The position numbers and the translations under genes were made by a program. Positions 1-9,458 of a DNA stretch of 50,639 nucleotides are shown here, one piece after another (position 1 is the first letter of the stretch; every line of letters starts with the position of its first letter). The DNA is taken from NCBI GenBank assembly GCA_019187195.1, contig JABAQT010000047.1, forward strand, positions 1 through 50,639, read 5' to 3'. The notes under the pieces are model-generated. The model had not been told where the DNA came from and made no database searches. It saw only the letters and a list, made by a program, of their open reading frames with translations. Source of the stretch: Bryobacteraceae bacterium (lineage in GTDB: Bacteria > Acidobacteriota > Terriglobia > Bryobacterales > Bryobacteraceae).

Positions 1-635
1 CCCATATGGAAGTCGTAGTCCCTCTTCCGCGCCCAGGTGATTCGCCCGTCAATGATTTCCAGATACGCCTTCGCCGCCAGGCAGTCCGCTTTTCGTGCCG
101 CGACAGCGAGCTTCCCCAGAGCGAAACCGTTGTCTCCCAACATCCCTCGCCGCCATCGATCGAGCGCCTGGCGCAGCGCTTCTTCGGCTCTGTCCCTCGC
201 CTTCTGAACGGTCGAGACCTCGATATTCATCAGCAACGCAGTCGACTCCGCGTTATAGCCCATCGACTCGAACCACACCAGTTGTTTCTCCGTCACCGTA
301 AACGGCCCAAGCGCGGCGGAAAGCGTTTCGAGATCCAGTCCCACTTCCGCTCCGGCCCCCGATTGCTCCGCTTCCACCAATCGCAGCACTTCCTGCCGCA
401 GCATGGCGGCAAACTCCCGCTCCGTCCCCGCTCCCGGAAGGGCGAAGAGCGCTGATTGCGGATTCCGCAGTGCCCGCAGGACGCGATGAGTCAGTTCCCC
501 CTCCGCCTTGCCGGCGTAATAGTGCTTCAGCAACCGGCGGATGAAGGGAACATACGTTGTGACCAGGTACGACCAGCCTTCCGGGCGATCCGCCCGGCAA
601 TCGCGGATCATATCCGGACAGGTGTAGATTGCCAA
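1..635 (-). CDS. Sigma-70-like (ECF-type) regulatory protein, 3' end outside window
   Basis: This reading frame is open from a TTG at 635 to the window edge (about 211 codons). An Asp-rich N-terminus with a Trp-Ser-Tyr-Leu-Val segment (about residues 20-35) resembles sigma region 2. Residues about 105-150 contain FTVTEKQLVWF followed by a helix-turn-helix-like stretch ending in VSTVQKARDRAEEALRQ, resembling region 4. The first in-frame ATG is at 611. I prefer TTG because GAGGAG at 640-645 lies 4 bases upstream in sequence terms of the AGT codon and 9 bases before TTG, and overlaps the end of the upstream aldehyde dehydrogenase gene, suggesting co-transcription. The sigma relationship is inferred from pattern. 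It could instead be an acidobacterial sigma-like protein of unknown function. Confidence 0.6.
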   Translation of the reverse strand, partial: MAIYTCPDMIRDCRADRPEGWSYLVTTYVPFIRRLLKHYYAGKAEGELTHRVLRALRNPQSALFALPGAGTEREFAAMLRQEVLRLVEAEQSGAGAEVGLDLETLSAALGPFTVTEKQLVWFESMGYNAESTALLMNIEVSTVQKARDRAEEALRQALDRWRRGMLGDNGFALGKLAVAARKADCLAAKAYLEIIDGRITWARKRDYDFHM

Positions 636-648
636 ACTGTCAAACTCC

Positions 649-2199
649 TCACATTGTTTCCGAATCGAAGGAAATACCCTGCGCCAATGGCAGCTTCCCT
701 GACCAGTTTACGGTAACCGTCTGCCGCCGCATGTAGGCTTTCCAGGCGTCGCTGCCGGATTCTCTGCCGCCGCCTGTCTCTTTTTCGCCTCCGAACGCCC
801 CGCCGATCTCCGCCCCGCTGGTTCCGATGTTGATGTTGGCGATTCCGCAGTCGCTCCCGCGCGCGCTCAGAAACATCTCCGCCGCCCCGAGATCACGGGT
901 GAACATCGCCGAACTCAACCCCTGCGGCACGCCGTTGTGCCACTCGATCACTTCGTCCAGATTATCGAACTCCACGACATACAGAATGGGCGCGAAGATC
1001 TCTTCCTTCATCAGGGAAAGCCGCGGATCCGCCTTCACAATGGCCGGTTCGACAAAGTGCCCCGGCTGGTTGAGCCGCCTGCCGCCGCAAAGCAACTCGC
1101 CCCCCGCCTCCTCGATGCGCTCGATTCCATACAGCATCATCTTCACCGCTTCCTCATCCACCAGCGGGCCCATCAGCGTGCGCGGGTCTAGCGGATCTCC
1201 GATGCGCACCTGCTTGTATGCCTCCACCAGCCGCGCGGTGAACTCCTCCGCGATCCCGCGGTGAAGGAACAGGCGCCGAATGGTGGTGCATCGCTGCCCC
1301 GCCGTTCCCACCGCGCCGAACAGCACCGCGCGCAGCGCCAGATCGAGATCGGCATCCGCCATCACGATCACCCCGTTGTTGCCCCCCAGCTCGAGCAGTG
1401 TCCGCCCCAATCTCGCGCCCGCAAGCTGCGCAACATGCTTGCCCATGCGCACCGACCCCGTGGCGCTGATCAGCGCCATCCGCCGGTCCTCGATCATCCG
1501 CCGGCCCACCACATCGTCGGAGCCGGTCACGAGGTTGAAGACACCCCTCCAGCCGTGCCGCTCCAGCACCCGGTTGCAGATGTGCTGCACCGCCACCGCC
1601 GCCAGTGGAACCTTCGGGGAAGGCTTCCAGACAACCACATCACCGCACACCGCCGCGATCAGCGCGTTCCAGCTCCAGACGGCTACGGGAAAGTTGAAAG
1701 CCGTAATCACCCCGATCATTCCCAGCGGATGCCACTGTTCGTACATCCGGTGGCCCGGACGCTCGCTGGGCATCGTGAGGCCGTAGAGTTGCCGCGAGAG
1801 ACCCACCGCGAAATCCGCGATGTCGATCATCTCCTGAACTTCGCCGCGCCCCTCGGCCAGTATCTTGCCCATCTCGAGGCTCACCAGCGCGCCCAGATCG
1901 TCCTTGGCTTCGCGAAGGGCGTCTCCCATCTCGCGGACAATCTGCCCGCGCCTCGGTGCGGGCTCCATCCGCCATCGTGCGGCCACCTTTGCCGCGCCAT
2001 AGGTGACTTCGTCGTAATCTTCCTCGAGCGCGGTGCGCACTTTCGCGATCAACTCGCCGGTCGCCGGGTTGTACGAACAGAGTTCCTCTCCGGCGGGATG
2101 CCCGATCCACTCCGTCCCGCAAACGCCCGAATTCACCGGCTCGATTCCCAGCCGCTTCAGGACTTCTTCGACTCTTGGTTTCTGATTCGTAACAGCCAT
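649..2199 (-). CDS. ALDH7-family aldehyde dehydrogenase (aminoadipate-semialdehyde / piperideine-6-carboxylate dehydrogenase type)
   Basis: A 516-residue NAD(P)-dependent aldehyde dehydrogenase. Visible family marks are ITAFNFPVAVWSWN (cofactor and oxyanion region), a GSVRMG nucleotide-binding turn near 248-253, catalytic Glu270 in LLELGGNN, and nucleophile Cys304 in GTAGQRCTT. The GGNN and GQRCTTIRR signatures point to the ALDH7 (antiquitin/AmaB) branch, which oxidises alpha-aminoadipate semialdehyde in lysine catabolism; the true substrate cannot be read from sequence. Length is normal. The ATG at 2199 gives the family-typical N-terminus with a VLKRLGI segment. The sigma-like gene follows 13 bases downstream. 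No other lysine-degradation gene is adjacent. Confidence 0.88.
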   Translation of the reverse strand: MAVTNQKPRVEEVLKRLGIEPVNSGVCGTEWIGHPAGEELCSYNPATGELIAKVRTALEEDYDEVTYGAAKVAARWRMEPAPRRGQIVREMGDALREAKDDLGALVSLEMGKILAEGRGEVQEMIDIADFAVGLSRQLYGLTMPSERPGHRMYEQWHPLGMIGVITAFNFPVAVWSWNALIAAVCGDVVVWKPSPKVPLAAVAVQHICNRVLERHGWRGVFNLVTGSDDVVGRRMIEDRRMALISATGSVRMGKHVAQLAGARLGRTLLELGGNNGVIVMADADLDLALRAVLFGAVGTAGQRCTTIRRLFLHRGIAEEFTARLVEAYKQVRIGDPLDPRTLMGPLVDEEAVKMMLYGIERIEEAGGELLCGGRRLNQPGHFVEPAIVKADPRLSLMKEEIFAPILYVVEFDNLDEVIEWHNGVPQGLSSAMFTRDLGAAEMFLSARGSDCGIANINIGTSGAEIGGAFGGEKETGGGRESGSDAWKAYMRRQTVTVNWSGKLPLAQGISFDSETM

Positions 2200-2303
2200 C
2201 GAATTGCCTCCGGAGGACCCGACGCGGCGATGAGCCGCGCGGGACCCTTTCTCTCATTCTCTCAGGAAGCGCCTGAAAGTCCGGGGCGGATCGCGGCTGC
2301 CCT

Positions 2304-3656
2304 TCACGCCTTATAGCGCTTGCGGCCCTTCCGGACAATCTCCACCATGTCCTGTGCCGGCTCCGAGTCACACTCCGCGGCAATCACCGTGGCGAGAGAA
2401 TCCGGGGCGGCGGCCGGCAAACCGGTGAACCGCGCGCGCAACTCATCCTGCTCCACCTTGACTTCACGGCCGGAGACAAGCAGCCTGGCTGATTTCACTC
2501 TTGTCTTCAATCCGCCGATGGCGACCGTATCGCCCGGCCAGTCATAAACGTGGATGAACAGCGTATTCCCCTTGCGGCTGAAGTTGCAATAGCTCGAGCG
2601 CGCAACGTTACACCGCTCGGCGCCGAAGATAGTGGACTGGTTCTGATCGACCCACTTACCCACGCTCGTGAGAATTCTCACGGACTCTTCCGGTATCGAT
2701 CCATCCGGCTTCGGGCCGATGTTCAGCAGATAATTCCCTCCGCCCCGCGCGCACGTGATCAGGTTCCGCACAATCGTCTTCGGCGTCTTCCAGTTATCGT
2801 CCGCCTTCTGATACCCCCAACTGTCGTTCATCGTCATGCACGATTCCCAGTCCTTATCCGCCTCGGCGACAATCCGCTGCTCCGGTGTCGAGAAATCACC
2901 CGGCAGCTTGTTGCGGTTGTTCACAATGATATCCGGCTGAAGCTGGAACACCATGTTATTCATCTTCTCGGATTCCCATCCGGCGGCATCGAGCGGCCAG
3001 GGCACGTCGTACCACAAAATGTCGATCTTTCCGTAGTTGGTGAGTAACTCGCGAATCTGCCCGTGGATGTAATCGACAAAGCGACGGCGAGCCTGCTCGT
3101 CCGTGGCGCAGAGGGCGCCATCCGGATGGTGCCAATCCATCAGCGAGTAGTAGAAGCCGCAGCGCAGGCCTTCACCGCGCGCGGCCTCGACAAACTCAGC
3201 CGCCAGATCACGGCCCGGGCCTTTCTTGGGTGCGCAGTAATCCGTCAGCTTCGACGAGAAGTTGGCGAAGCCCTCATGGTGCTTCGACGTCATCACCATG
3301 TACTTCATGCCGGCCTGTTTGGCGAGGCGCGCCCAATCCCGCGCCGCATGGGGTTTCGGCTTGAACTGCCCCGCCAGTTGTTCGTACTCGGGAATCGGAA
3401 TCCCTTCGTTCTCCATCACCCATTCATGCCGGCCGAGGACGCTGTACAGCCCCCAATGTATGAACATGCCGAACCTCGCCTGCCGCCACCATGCGATGCG
3501 CCGCTCATGGCCGGCGGGAGGGCCCGCCTCCACTCTCGCCTCCGCCTTTGATTCCGGGCTCTGCTTTCCGCACGAGGAAGTGATCGCCCCGGCAAGAGCG
3601 CCCCCGGCGGCAAGACCCGCCAGGGATTCGCGCCGCGTCCATCCGGATCTCTTCAT
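2304..3656 (-). CDS. Secreted alpha-L-fucosidase, GH29 family
   Basis: A 450-residue glycosidase. The N-terminus has a twin-arginine (TRRESLAGL), a hydrophobic stretch to about residue 27, then Ser-Ser-Cys (Cys29), so a Tat-exported protein, possibly a lipoprotein. GH29 signatures follow: ARFGMFIHWGLYSV (60-73), VMTSKHHEGFANF (121-133), GFYYSLMDWHHPDG (167-180), and ILWYD with the predicted nucleophile Asp217. GNYLLNIGPKPDG near 305-320 is also typical. It would release terminal alpha-L-fucose from glycans outside the cytoplasm or at the cell surface. The next gene upstream, 79 bases away on the same strand, is another secreted glycosidase, suggesting joint glycan use. Some GH29-like proteins have other glycan targets. 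Confidence 0.85.
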   Translation of the reverse strand: MKRSGWTRRESLAGLAAGGALAGAITSSCGKQSPESKAEARVEAGPPAGHERRIAWWRQARFGMFIHWGLYSVLGRHEWVMENEGIPIPEYEQLAGQFKPKPHAARDWARLAKQAGMKYMVMTSKHHEGFANFSSKLTDYCAPKKGPGRDLAAEFVEAARGEGLRCGFYYSLMDWHHPDGALCATDEQARRRFVDYIHGQIRELLTNYGKIDILWYDVPWPLDAAGWESEKMNNMVFQLQPDIIVNNRNKLPGDFSTPEQRIVAEADKDWESCMTMNDSWGYQKADDNWKTPKTIVRNLITCARGGGNYLLNIGPKPDGSIPEESVRILTSVGKWVDQNQSTIFGAERCNVARSSYCNFSRKGNTLFIHVYDWPGDTVAIGGLKTRVKSARLLVSGREVKVEQDELRARFTGLPAAAPDSLATVIAAECDSEPAQDMVEIVRKGRKRYKA

Positions 3657-3735
3657 TGGTTCATCTCCTTATGCCGCACCCAAATTCTATACCCATTCAC
3701 CTCCCGCTGAAGGGCCGTGCGGATCGGTAAGCCCC

Positions 3736-5805
3736 CTACTGCTCCGGGGTAATGAAGATGATTTCCGCGGAATTCACCGACGTAAGATTGAGGTCGATCC
3801 CGCTATCCAGCAACTGCGCGCCCGTCATCATCAGAGTGCGCCCGGAATCCTGATAGCGCACCTCGTAGCTGAGAGCGCGGTTCAACCCGCGCACGCGCAG
3901 CGAACGCGGCGCCGGAGCCGACCCCGGACGGTACGCAAAAACGATCGCGCTCCCCGTCGCCGCGTGATAGCTCTCGATCGCGTCGACGCGGGTTTCAGCC
4001 GGCCGCCCCGTAAGATGAAACACCTTCCCCTCCCGGATGTGCTCCCGCATGGACTTGTACAGCCGCACTTCCGAAGCCGCCAGTTGCAGATCCTGTGGAC
4101 GCATGTCGGGGAGCCGGTTCATGAAAATCCACGGTCCGCCGAACATGTAGCTGCGCGTGATGTAGGGCGTGAGCTGCGTGTTCGGCATGTAGCGGTCCAT
4201 ATAGCGCGTGGGAAACGGATAGCTCGCGCCGTAGACAGCCTGCCGTGTGGTCATGGGACCCGAGTCATCGGCGTTGATCGAGGTTACATAACGGCGCGTC
4301 ATCGAGTACGTCATCATGTTGCCGCCATCCTCGCAGTTCTCCCACTCCACCTTCGGACGCTGCTCCCTGACCCGGTCGATGAGCCAGTCCAGTCCATCGG
4401 TGGCATTGGCATAGTTACTGTCTCCGGGAGCATGCGTGTGCGTCGTCTTGACGCATTTTTTCACCATGTTCTCGCCATCCTGCAGGATCCAGTCGATGTC
4501 ATAGTCGTCGATCAGGCGCAGCGTTTGCGCGAGCAGCCATTCGCGGACAGGACGGTGCGAGAGGCACAATGAATCCGCGCTGAAGTAGTGATAGTTCTCC
4601 GAGGATCGCCAGTCCGGGTTCTCGAGAAGAACGGGAGAGGACGCGGCCGCCTCGGCGAACGCAAAATGAAGTCCGAATTTCATCCCCAGGCTGTGGACAT
4701 AGTCGGCAAGAGCCCGCATCCCGCTCGGAAACTTCCTCGGGTCGGCATACCAGTCGCCTATCTGACGCGCCCATCCGAGGTCGATTACGAACAGCTCAAT
4801 GCCAAGGTCGGCCGCGATCCGCGCGTTCCGCCGCAAAGTCGCCTCATCCAGATACAAGTCATAATTCCACGAATCCCAACTCACGTAAGGAAACCGCGAA
4901 TCGGATGCGGGATGCGCCACCGCCGCCTCCACGAAACGCTGCGTCACGTATCCGGCCTCGTCCCAATCGCCCTCGTAGAGCCCAAGGAAAAAGGCGGGTA
5001 TCGCAAGCTCCTCCCCCTGCGCCAGCGTGCGGTCAATGCCCTCGACCGGCGCGGCCAGTTGCAGCAACTCCTTGCCCGGATCATGGTCCACCACGCCAAT
5101 CGCCCTTCCGTCGAATTCCCATCCGGCGAAGAGTCCGTTATTCCGGGCGTCACGCAGCGCAAACCACGAACACTGCTGCCCATACGCGCCCGAATAGATA
5201 ATCGCCTGCTTCCCTTCCCCCAAAGTGCGCTGGTTCACTTGGAAATTTCCGCCTTTTCCCCCTCCCCACCACTGTTCCACCGTAAAGGAGCGGAAGGAGC
5301 GCCCATTGCCGGCGATAGCCAGCGGAAGAATATCGAGTCCGGTCACGTGCAGCGGTTGCGGGTTGACATTGCGCAACCGGGCGGAAAATCTTACCGCCGG
5401 CTGCCCCAAATACATCTCGATTTCGATAAACAATCTTCCGCGCCGCTCGAGATCCTCCAGCACGATGAAGTACCGCATGCCGTTCCTGGGGATCTGCCGT
5501 CTCCCCGTGGCTACCAGCCGGTATTGCGTGTTCTGATCGAATAGGAAGCCGTCGCCATCGATCCGCAGCGGAGAGGAGCCCGCCGGATACGCCATCCATG
5601 CGTTGTTGTGGTTGTGCAGCGAGTGAAAACCCTCGAAGCGGAAATTGCCTTCCGCATTGAGAGCAAAATTCGCCTCCACAATGGTATTGGCCAGGGTCCA
5701 GCGGCGCTGGCCCGCGTCGTAGTTGAAGTTGAATTGTCCCCACGATGGAAGAACGGCCGCGAGGATCACACACCCTGTCAATAAACCAGATCGAAGAAGA
5801 CCCAT
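3736..5805 (-). CDS. Secreted alpha-galactosidase-like glycosidase (clan GH-D, GH36-related)
   Basis: A 689-residue protein with a Sec signal peptide (hydrophobic core 5-20, likely cleavage near SWG-Q, residues 21-24). Residues 30-290 form a beta-rich N-domain. From about 306 the GH36 catalytic barrel is recognisable: YVSWDSWNYD, GIELFVIDLGWA, GDWYADPRKFPSGM and LGMKFGLHF. The predicted nucleophile is Asp443 in DWILQDGEN, where classic GH36 has KWDMN; the acid/base is Asp513 or Asp514 in SINADDSG. It is divergent: the usual DDGW is IDLGW and the WFEPE motif is replaced. Alpha-galactosidase is therefore the likely family, but specificity is open. It is divergently arranged with the DUF255 gene, with a 73-base gap, and probably co-expressed with the GH29 gene downstream. 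Confidence 0.78.
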   Translation of the reverse strand: MGLLRSGLLTGCVILAAVLPSWGQFNFNYDAGQRRWTLANTIVEANFALNAEGNFRFEGFHSLHNHNNAWMAYPAGSSPLRIDGDGFLFDQNTQYRLVATGRRQIPRNGMRYFIVLEDLERRGRLFIEIEMYLGQPAVRFSARLRNVNPQPLHVTGLDILPLAIAGNGRSFRSFTVEQWWGGGKGGNFQVNQRTLGEGKQAIIYSGAYGQQCSWFALRDARNNGLFAGWEFDGRAIGVVDHDPGKELLQLAAPVEGIDRTLAQGEELAIPAFFLGLYEGDWDEAGYVTQRFVEAAVAHPASDSRFPYVSWDSWNYDLYLDEATLRRNARIAADLGIELFVIDLGWARQIGDWYADPRKFPSGMRALADYVHSLGMKFGLHFAFAEAAASSPVLLENPDWRSSENYHYFSADSLCLSHRPVREWLLAQTLRLIDDYDIDWILQDGENMVKKCVKTTHTHAPGDSNYANATDGLDWLIDRVREQRPKVEWENCEDGGNMMTYSMTRRYVTSINADDSGPMTTRQAVYGASYPFPTRYMDRYMPNTQLTPYITRSYMFGGPWIFMNRLPDMRPQDLQLAASEVRLYKSMREHIREGKVFHLTGRPAETRVDAIESYHAATGSAIVFAYRPGSAPAPRSLRVRGLNRALSYEVRYQDSGRTLMMTGAQLLDSGIDLNLTSVNSAEIIFITPEQ

Positions 5806-5843
5806 TTAAGCTATGACTGTTTCTTCGGCGCTCAGGTTTCACG

Positions 5844-5870
5844 TTGATTGCCGCCTGCGATTGCTAGACT
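5844..5870 (+). promoter_or_regulatory. Candidate promoter of the DUF255 gene (leaderless)
   Basis: A TTGATT hexamer (5844-5849) and TAGACT (5865-5870, preceded by TGC as in an extended -10) are separated by 15 bases. The ATG starts 8 bases after the -10 element, so transcription would begin at or within a few bases of the start codon. The G-run 5874-5878 abuts the ATG and is too close to act as a ribosome binding site. Confidence 0.4.
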
Positions 5871-5878
5871 CAAGGGGG

Positions 5879-7987
5879 ATGCACACCAATCGGCTCGCGC
5901 GGGAAAAAAGCCCTTATCTTCTTCAACACGCCCACAACCCGGTGGACTGGTATCCCTGGGGCGAGGAAGCCTTCGAGAAGGCCCGCCGGGAAGATAAGCC
6001 CATCTTCCTGTCCATAGGCTACAGTACCTGCCATTGGTGCCACGTCATGGAGCGCGAGAGCTTCGAATCGGAGTCCATCGCCGCCATCCTCAATGATTTG
6101 TTCGTACCGGTCAAAGTGGACCGCGAGGAGCGCCCGGACGTCGATCGGGTCTATATGACCTTCGTGCAGGCGACTACCGGCGGCGGAGGATGGCCCATGT
6201 CGGTGTGGCTGACGCCGGAATTGAAACCCTTCTACGGGGGAACCTACTTCCCTCCGGATAATCGCTTTGGCCGTCCGGGCTTCCGCGCGGTGTTGGAGCA
6301 CATCGGCGACGCCTGGAAGAACGGCCGCGCGAAGATTGTCGAATCCGGTGATGAGGTGATCCGCCAACTGCGCGAGATGGTGTCCGCCAAGGTCCCGCGT
6401 GCGGCACTCGATGAGCGGGTGGCGGAGAGTTGCTTCCACGCCCTCCGCCGTTCTTTCGATACGGTCCTGGGCGGCTTCGGTGAAGCGCCGAAATTCCCCC
6501 GCCCCGCCCAGTTCCATTTTCTGCACCGCTACGGACGGCGCATGCACAACGAGGAAGCGATCGGCATGTCGCTGCTGACGCTGCGGGAAATGTACAAGGG
6601 CGGGATGTATGACCAACTCGGCGGCGGATTTCACCGCTACTCCGTCGATGCCCGCTGGTTCGTTCCCCATTTTGAAAAAATGCTCTACGATCAGGCGCAA
6701 CTCGCGGTCAGCTATATCGAGGCGTTCCAGATCACCGGCGACGCGTTTTATGCCGGGGTGGCCCGCGAGACCCTCGATTATGTGCTGCGCGATTTGACGG
6801 ATCGAGGCGGCGGCTTCTATTCCGCGGAAGACGCGGATAGCGTCATTGATCCGGCCGATCCAAAACATAAAGGCGAGGGCGCGTTTTATATCTGGGAGGC
6901 GCGCGAACTCGAAGACGTGCTGCGTAAGCCCGAATCCGATTGGTTTGCCTACCGCTATGGTGTGGAACCGGGAGGCAACGTCCATACTGACCCGCAAGGG
7001 GAGTTCCACGGCCGGAACATTCTCCACCAGGCTCACACCATCGAGGAGACCGCTGCCCGGTTCGGAAAGCCGCCGGAGGAAATCCAGCGCGCTCTTGTTG
7101 CCGCCGTTCCGCGCCTCCTCGATCGTCGCGCCGCCCGTGTCCGCCCGCATCTCGATGACAAGATCCTCACCTCGTGGAACGGGCTGATGATTTCGGCATT
7201 CGCCAAGGCTTCCCAGGCGCTCGGCGAGCCCCGCTACCGGCAGGCGGCCGAAAACGCCCTCCGCTTCGTGCTCGATCACCTGTATCGCAAGGAGGACGGC
7301 GTTCTGCTGCGGCGGTGGCGCGCCGGCGAGGCCGCCATACCGGGCTTCCTCGACGACTATGCCTTCTTCACAATGGCCCTGCTCGACCTTTACGAGTTGA
7401 ACTTCGACCCCGCCCTGATCGAGCAGGCCGCAACGTTGGCCCATAAGATGGTGACGTTGTTTGAAGACACCGCGGAAGGTGGTTTTTTCAGCACGGCGCC
7501 GGGCGCCGGCGACCTTGTCTTGCGCGTCAAGGACGACTACGACGGCGCCGAACCTTCGGGCAACTCGGCTGCCGTGAACATGCTGCTCCGCCTTGGCCAA
7601 ATCACCGCTGATGCGTTCTTTACCGGCGCGGCCGGACGCGCGCTCCAGGCCTTTGCCGGCAGGCTGAGCCGGCACGCCATCACCATCCCGCTGATGGCGG
7701 CCGCATATCTGTACCAATCCGGCAGCCCCAGGCAGATCATCCTCGTGGGCGGGCGTGAACTGGAATCGACGCGCGCCATGCTCGCCGCACTGCGCCGCCG
7801 GTTCCTCCCCGAGTCGATCGTGCTGCTGGCCGATTCCGAACAGACGCGGCAGCAACTGGCGGGATGGCTCGACGTGATTCGGGACATGAAGTTCGAGGAG
7901 GGACGCACCCTCGCCTACGTTTGCGAAAATTACACCTGCCAGATGCCTGTTTCCGATCTTGACCAATTCATCAAGTTGCTAGAATAG
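5879..7987 (+). CDS. DUF255 thioredoxin-fold protein (YyaL/SPATA20 family)
   Basis: A 702-residue protein with an N-terminal thioredoxin-like DUF255 domain. [21 protein letters not shown] (4-24), [18 protein letters not shown] with the Cys51-x-x-Cys54 pair, and [12 protein letters not shown] are diagnostic. The rest (about 190-690) is an alpha/alpha six-barrel-like region resembling N-acylglucosamine 2-epimerases or glycosidases, with [25 protein letters not shown] and [16 protein letters not shown]. The biochemical role of this widespread family is unsettled; redox or sugar-linked roles have been suggested. A longer frame begins at 5813, but ATG 5879 gives the conserved family N-terminus. 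Tpx follows 62 bases downstream, which is compatible with a redox theme but not proof. Confidence 0.9.
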   Translation: MHTNRLAREKSPYLLQHAHNPVDWYPWGEEAFEKARREDKPIFLSIGYSTCHWCHVMERESFESESIAAILNDLFVPVKVDREERPDVDRVYMTFVQATTGGGGWPMSVWLTPELKPFYGGTYFPPDNRFGRPGFRAVLEHIGDAWKNGRAKIVESGDEVIRQLREMVSAKVPRAALDERVAESCFHALRRSFDTVLGGFGEAPKFPRPAQFHFLHRYGRRMHNEEAIGMSLLTLREMYKGGMYDQLGGGFHRYSVDARWFVPHFEKMLYDQAQLAVSYIEAFQITGDAFYAGVARETLDYVLRDLTDRGGGFYSAEDADSVIDPADPKHKGEGAFYIWEARELEDVLRKPESDWFAYRYGVEPGGNVHTDPQGEFHGRNILHQAHTIEETAARFGKPPEEIQRALVAAVPRLLDRRAARVRPHLDDKILTSWNGLMISAFAKASQALGEPRYRQAAENALRFVLDHLYRKEDGVLLRRWRAGEAAIPGFLDDYAFFTMALLDLYELNFDPALIEQAATLAHKMVTLFEDTAEGGFFSTAPGAGDLVLRVKDDYDGAEPSGNSAAVNMLLRLGQITADAFFTGAAGRALQAFAGRLSRHAITIPLMAAAYLYQSGSPRQIILVGGRELESTRAMLAALRRRFLPESIVLLADSEQTRQQLAGWLDVIRDMKFEEGRTLAYVCENYTCQMPVSDLDQFIKLLE

Positions 7988-8049
7988 AGGGTTCACGCCC
8001 TCATTCACCCCGCGTGAAAAATCGTTCAACAATCCTTAGGAGGAATCAA

Positions 8050-8562
8050 ATGGAAAGACCAGGCGCAACGACGCTCCGTGGCAATGCCTTGACCCTGGTG
8101 GGTCCCGAACTCAAGGTGGGCGATACCGCTCCCAATTTCGAAGTGGTCGACAACGGCCTCCAGCCCGTCGATCTGGCCAAGACCGGCTCCACCGTGCGCA
8201 TTTTCAGCGTCGTCCCTTCGCTCGACACCCCGGTTTGCGACGCGCAAACGAAACGGTTCAACGAGGAGGCCGCGAAACTGCCGGGAGTCGACATCTACAC
8301 GATCAGCATGGATCTGCCGTTCGCGCAGAAGCGCTGGTGCGGAGCCTTCGGCGTGGACAAGGTCAAAATGCTTTCCGATCACCGGACGGGCAGCTTCGGC
8401 TCGGCGTACGGCACGCTCATTAAGGAGCTCCGCATCGAAAGCCGCGCGATCTTCGTGCTCGACGGCAACAACGTGGTGCGGCACGCCGAATATGTCAAGG
8501 AGGTGGCCGACCACCCCAACTACGACGCGGCGCTCGCGGCCGCGAGAAAAGTGGCGGGTTAG
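8050..8562 (+). CDS. tpx: Thiol peroxidase (atypical 2-Cys peroxiredoxin)
   Basis: A 170-residue Tpx that reduces hydrogen and alkyl peroxides using thioredoxin. The active site VPSLDTPVCDAQT shows Thr60 and peroxidatic Cys63; the resolving Cys97 lies in KRWCGAFG. Length and both cysteines match the Tpx family. The start at ATG 8050 is chosen over an upstream in-frame start because a strong TAGGAGGA Shine-Dalgarno lies at 8038-8045 and because Tpx proteins begin close to this point. It is probably cytoplasmic, with no signal peptide. Confidence 0.95.
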   Translation: MERPGATTLRGNALTLVGPELKVGDTAPNFEVVDNGLQPVDLAKTGSTVRIFSVVPSLDTPVCDAQTKRFNEEAAKLPGVDIYTISMDLPFAQKRWCGAFGVDKVKMLSDHRTGSFGSAYGTLIKELRIESRAIFVLDGNNVVRHAEYVKEVADHPNYDAALAAARKVAG

Positions 8563-8569
8563 CCCTCCC

Positions 8570-8596
8570 GGCGGGCTGTCCCGCGGATGGCCCGCC
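8570..8596. terminator. GC-rich hairpin between convergent genes
   Basis: GGCGGGC (8570-8576) and GCCCGCC (8590-8596) can pair in a perfect 7-bp stem with a 13-base loop, in the 34-base gap between the convergent tpx gene and the minus-strand gene ending at 8597. There is no clear T-run, so intrinsic termination is uncertain. Confidence 0.45.
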
Positions 8597-9358
8597 TTAC
8601 TTGACGGAAAAATCGAAGATCTGGGCGTTCACCTTCCCCTCCGTGTACTCGATGGCTGCGTATTCGCCTGGCGGCAATGGCGCCATGGGCCAGATCTTGT
8701 ATAGCTGATCGCCCACCTGGCGGCGGAAAATCTCCACCTCCTCCCGCGTCTCCACAATCTCCTTGGAAACGGGAATCACATCAACCTTCTCAACCACCCG
8801 ATTCCCCTTGTTCATACCCAGTCTAATGATGGTGAAACGTTCGGGAGCCGAGAGACGGAAATAGAATTCCGGCGTGCTCGATTTGACGGTGAAGGCGGAA
8901 GTCTCGCCGTCGATCTCGAGCGTGGACTTGTCGGTGATAACCGGAATCGGCGTGATGATCTTGAGAATGCTGCGCTTGCGGTTCTTGCTGTTCATCTTCG
9001 CCTCGGCGGGTTTCAGAGCCCTGATGTCCTTTCCATCCACATAGTAGACGCCGGGATCCTGGGGAACATTCGAGATTTCGCGGGCGGCCGCGCGCTCTGC
9101 TTTTTCCTCCTCGTCAATGAGTCTCGTCTGCTCCTTCCGCGCCTCGGCGTGCTCCTTGATTTCCGCCTCGGTGCGTTTCAGATCCGTCAGTTCGACGGGT
9201 ATCTCCTCCCACTCGCTGCGCTCGACGCTGTAGAAACGCACGCGGTCACCTTCCACTTTGTACTCGCGCGCGACGTGCCAGTTGCCGTCCTTCAGATAAA
9301 GCTTGAAATTCGCCGCCAGCAGCAGGACCGGCAGCAGGCCCACAAGCAACTTGCGCAT
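8597..9358 (-). CDS. Secreted protein of unknown function
   Basis: A 253-residue protein I cannot assign. Residues 1-17 form a signal peptide (MRKLLVGLLPVLLLAAN). Residues 18-60 contain a beta-rich stretch (LKDGNWHVAREYKVEGDRVRFYSVER). Residues 60-95 are charged and likely a coiled coil rich in Glu/Lys/Arg. The remainder is beta-rich and ends in GEYAAIEYTEGKVNAQIFDFSVK. Similar proteins that open with a LKDG.W...EYKVEGDRVR-type segment are, as I recall, common in acidobacterial genomes. The ATG at 9358 follows an AGAGGA-type ribosome binding site. It lies downstream of the membrane-lipid cassette, with a 100-base gap. Confidence 0.75.
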   Translation of the reverse strand: MRKLLVGLLPVLLLAANFKLYLKDGNWHVAREYKVEGDRVRFYSVERSEWEEIPVELTDLKRTEAEIKEHAEARKEQTRLIDEEEKAERAAAREISNVPQDPGVYYVDGKDIRALKPAEAKMNSKNRKRSILKIITPIPVITDKSTLEIDGETSAFTVKSSTPEFYFRLSAPERFTIIRLGMNKGNRVVEKVDVIPVSKEIVETREEVEIFRRQVGDQLYKIWPMAPLPPGEYAAIEYTEGKVNAQIFDFSVK

Positions 9359-9458
9359 ACAACTATCCTCTAACAGAAGACGTAGCGGATTGTTTCGCGT
9401 TGCGCCGCTCGGAACGCCGCGCGGCGGGCATCCGAAGGGAGATTTTCCCCAGGCGCGG

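Noticed and set aside
649..2199. A lysine pathway linking lysA with the ALDH7 gene
   Set aside because: The two genes are about 40 kb apart with no shared context; no claim of linkage can be supported.
5870..7966. A 698-codon open frame on the minus strand across the DUF255 gene
   Set aside because: It is the antisense of a well-recognised conserved gene in GC-rich DNA. Its composition (rich in Arg/Gly/Ala/His) lacks any family motif.
7987..8002. Hairpin GAGGG-N6-CCCTC between the DUF255 and tpx genes
   Set aside because: Only a 5-bp stem with no T-run, in a 62-base gap between co-directional genes; too weak for a terminator.
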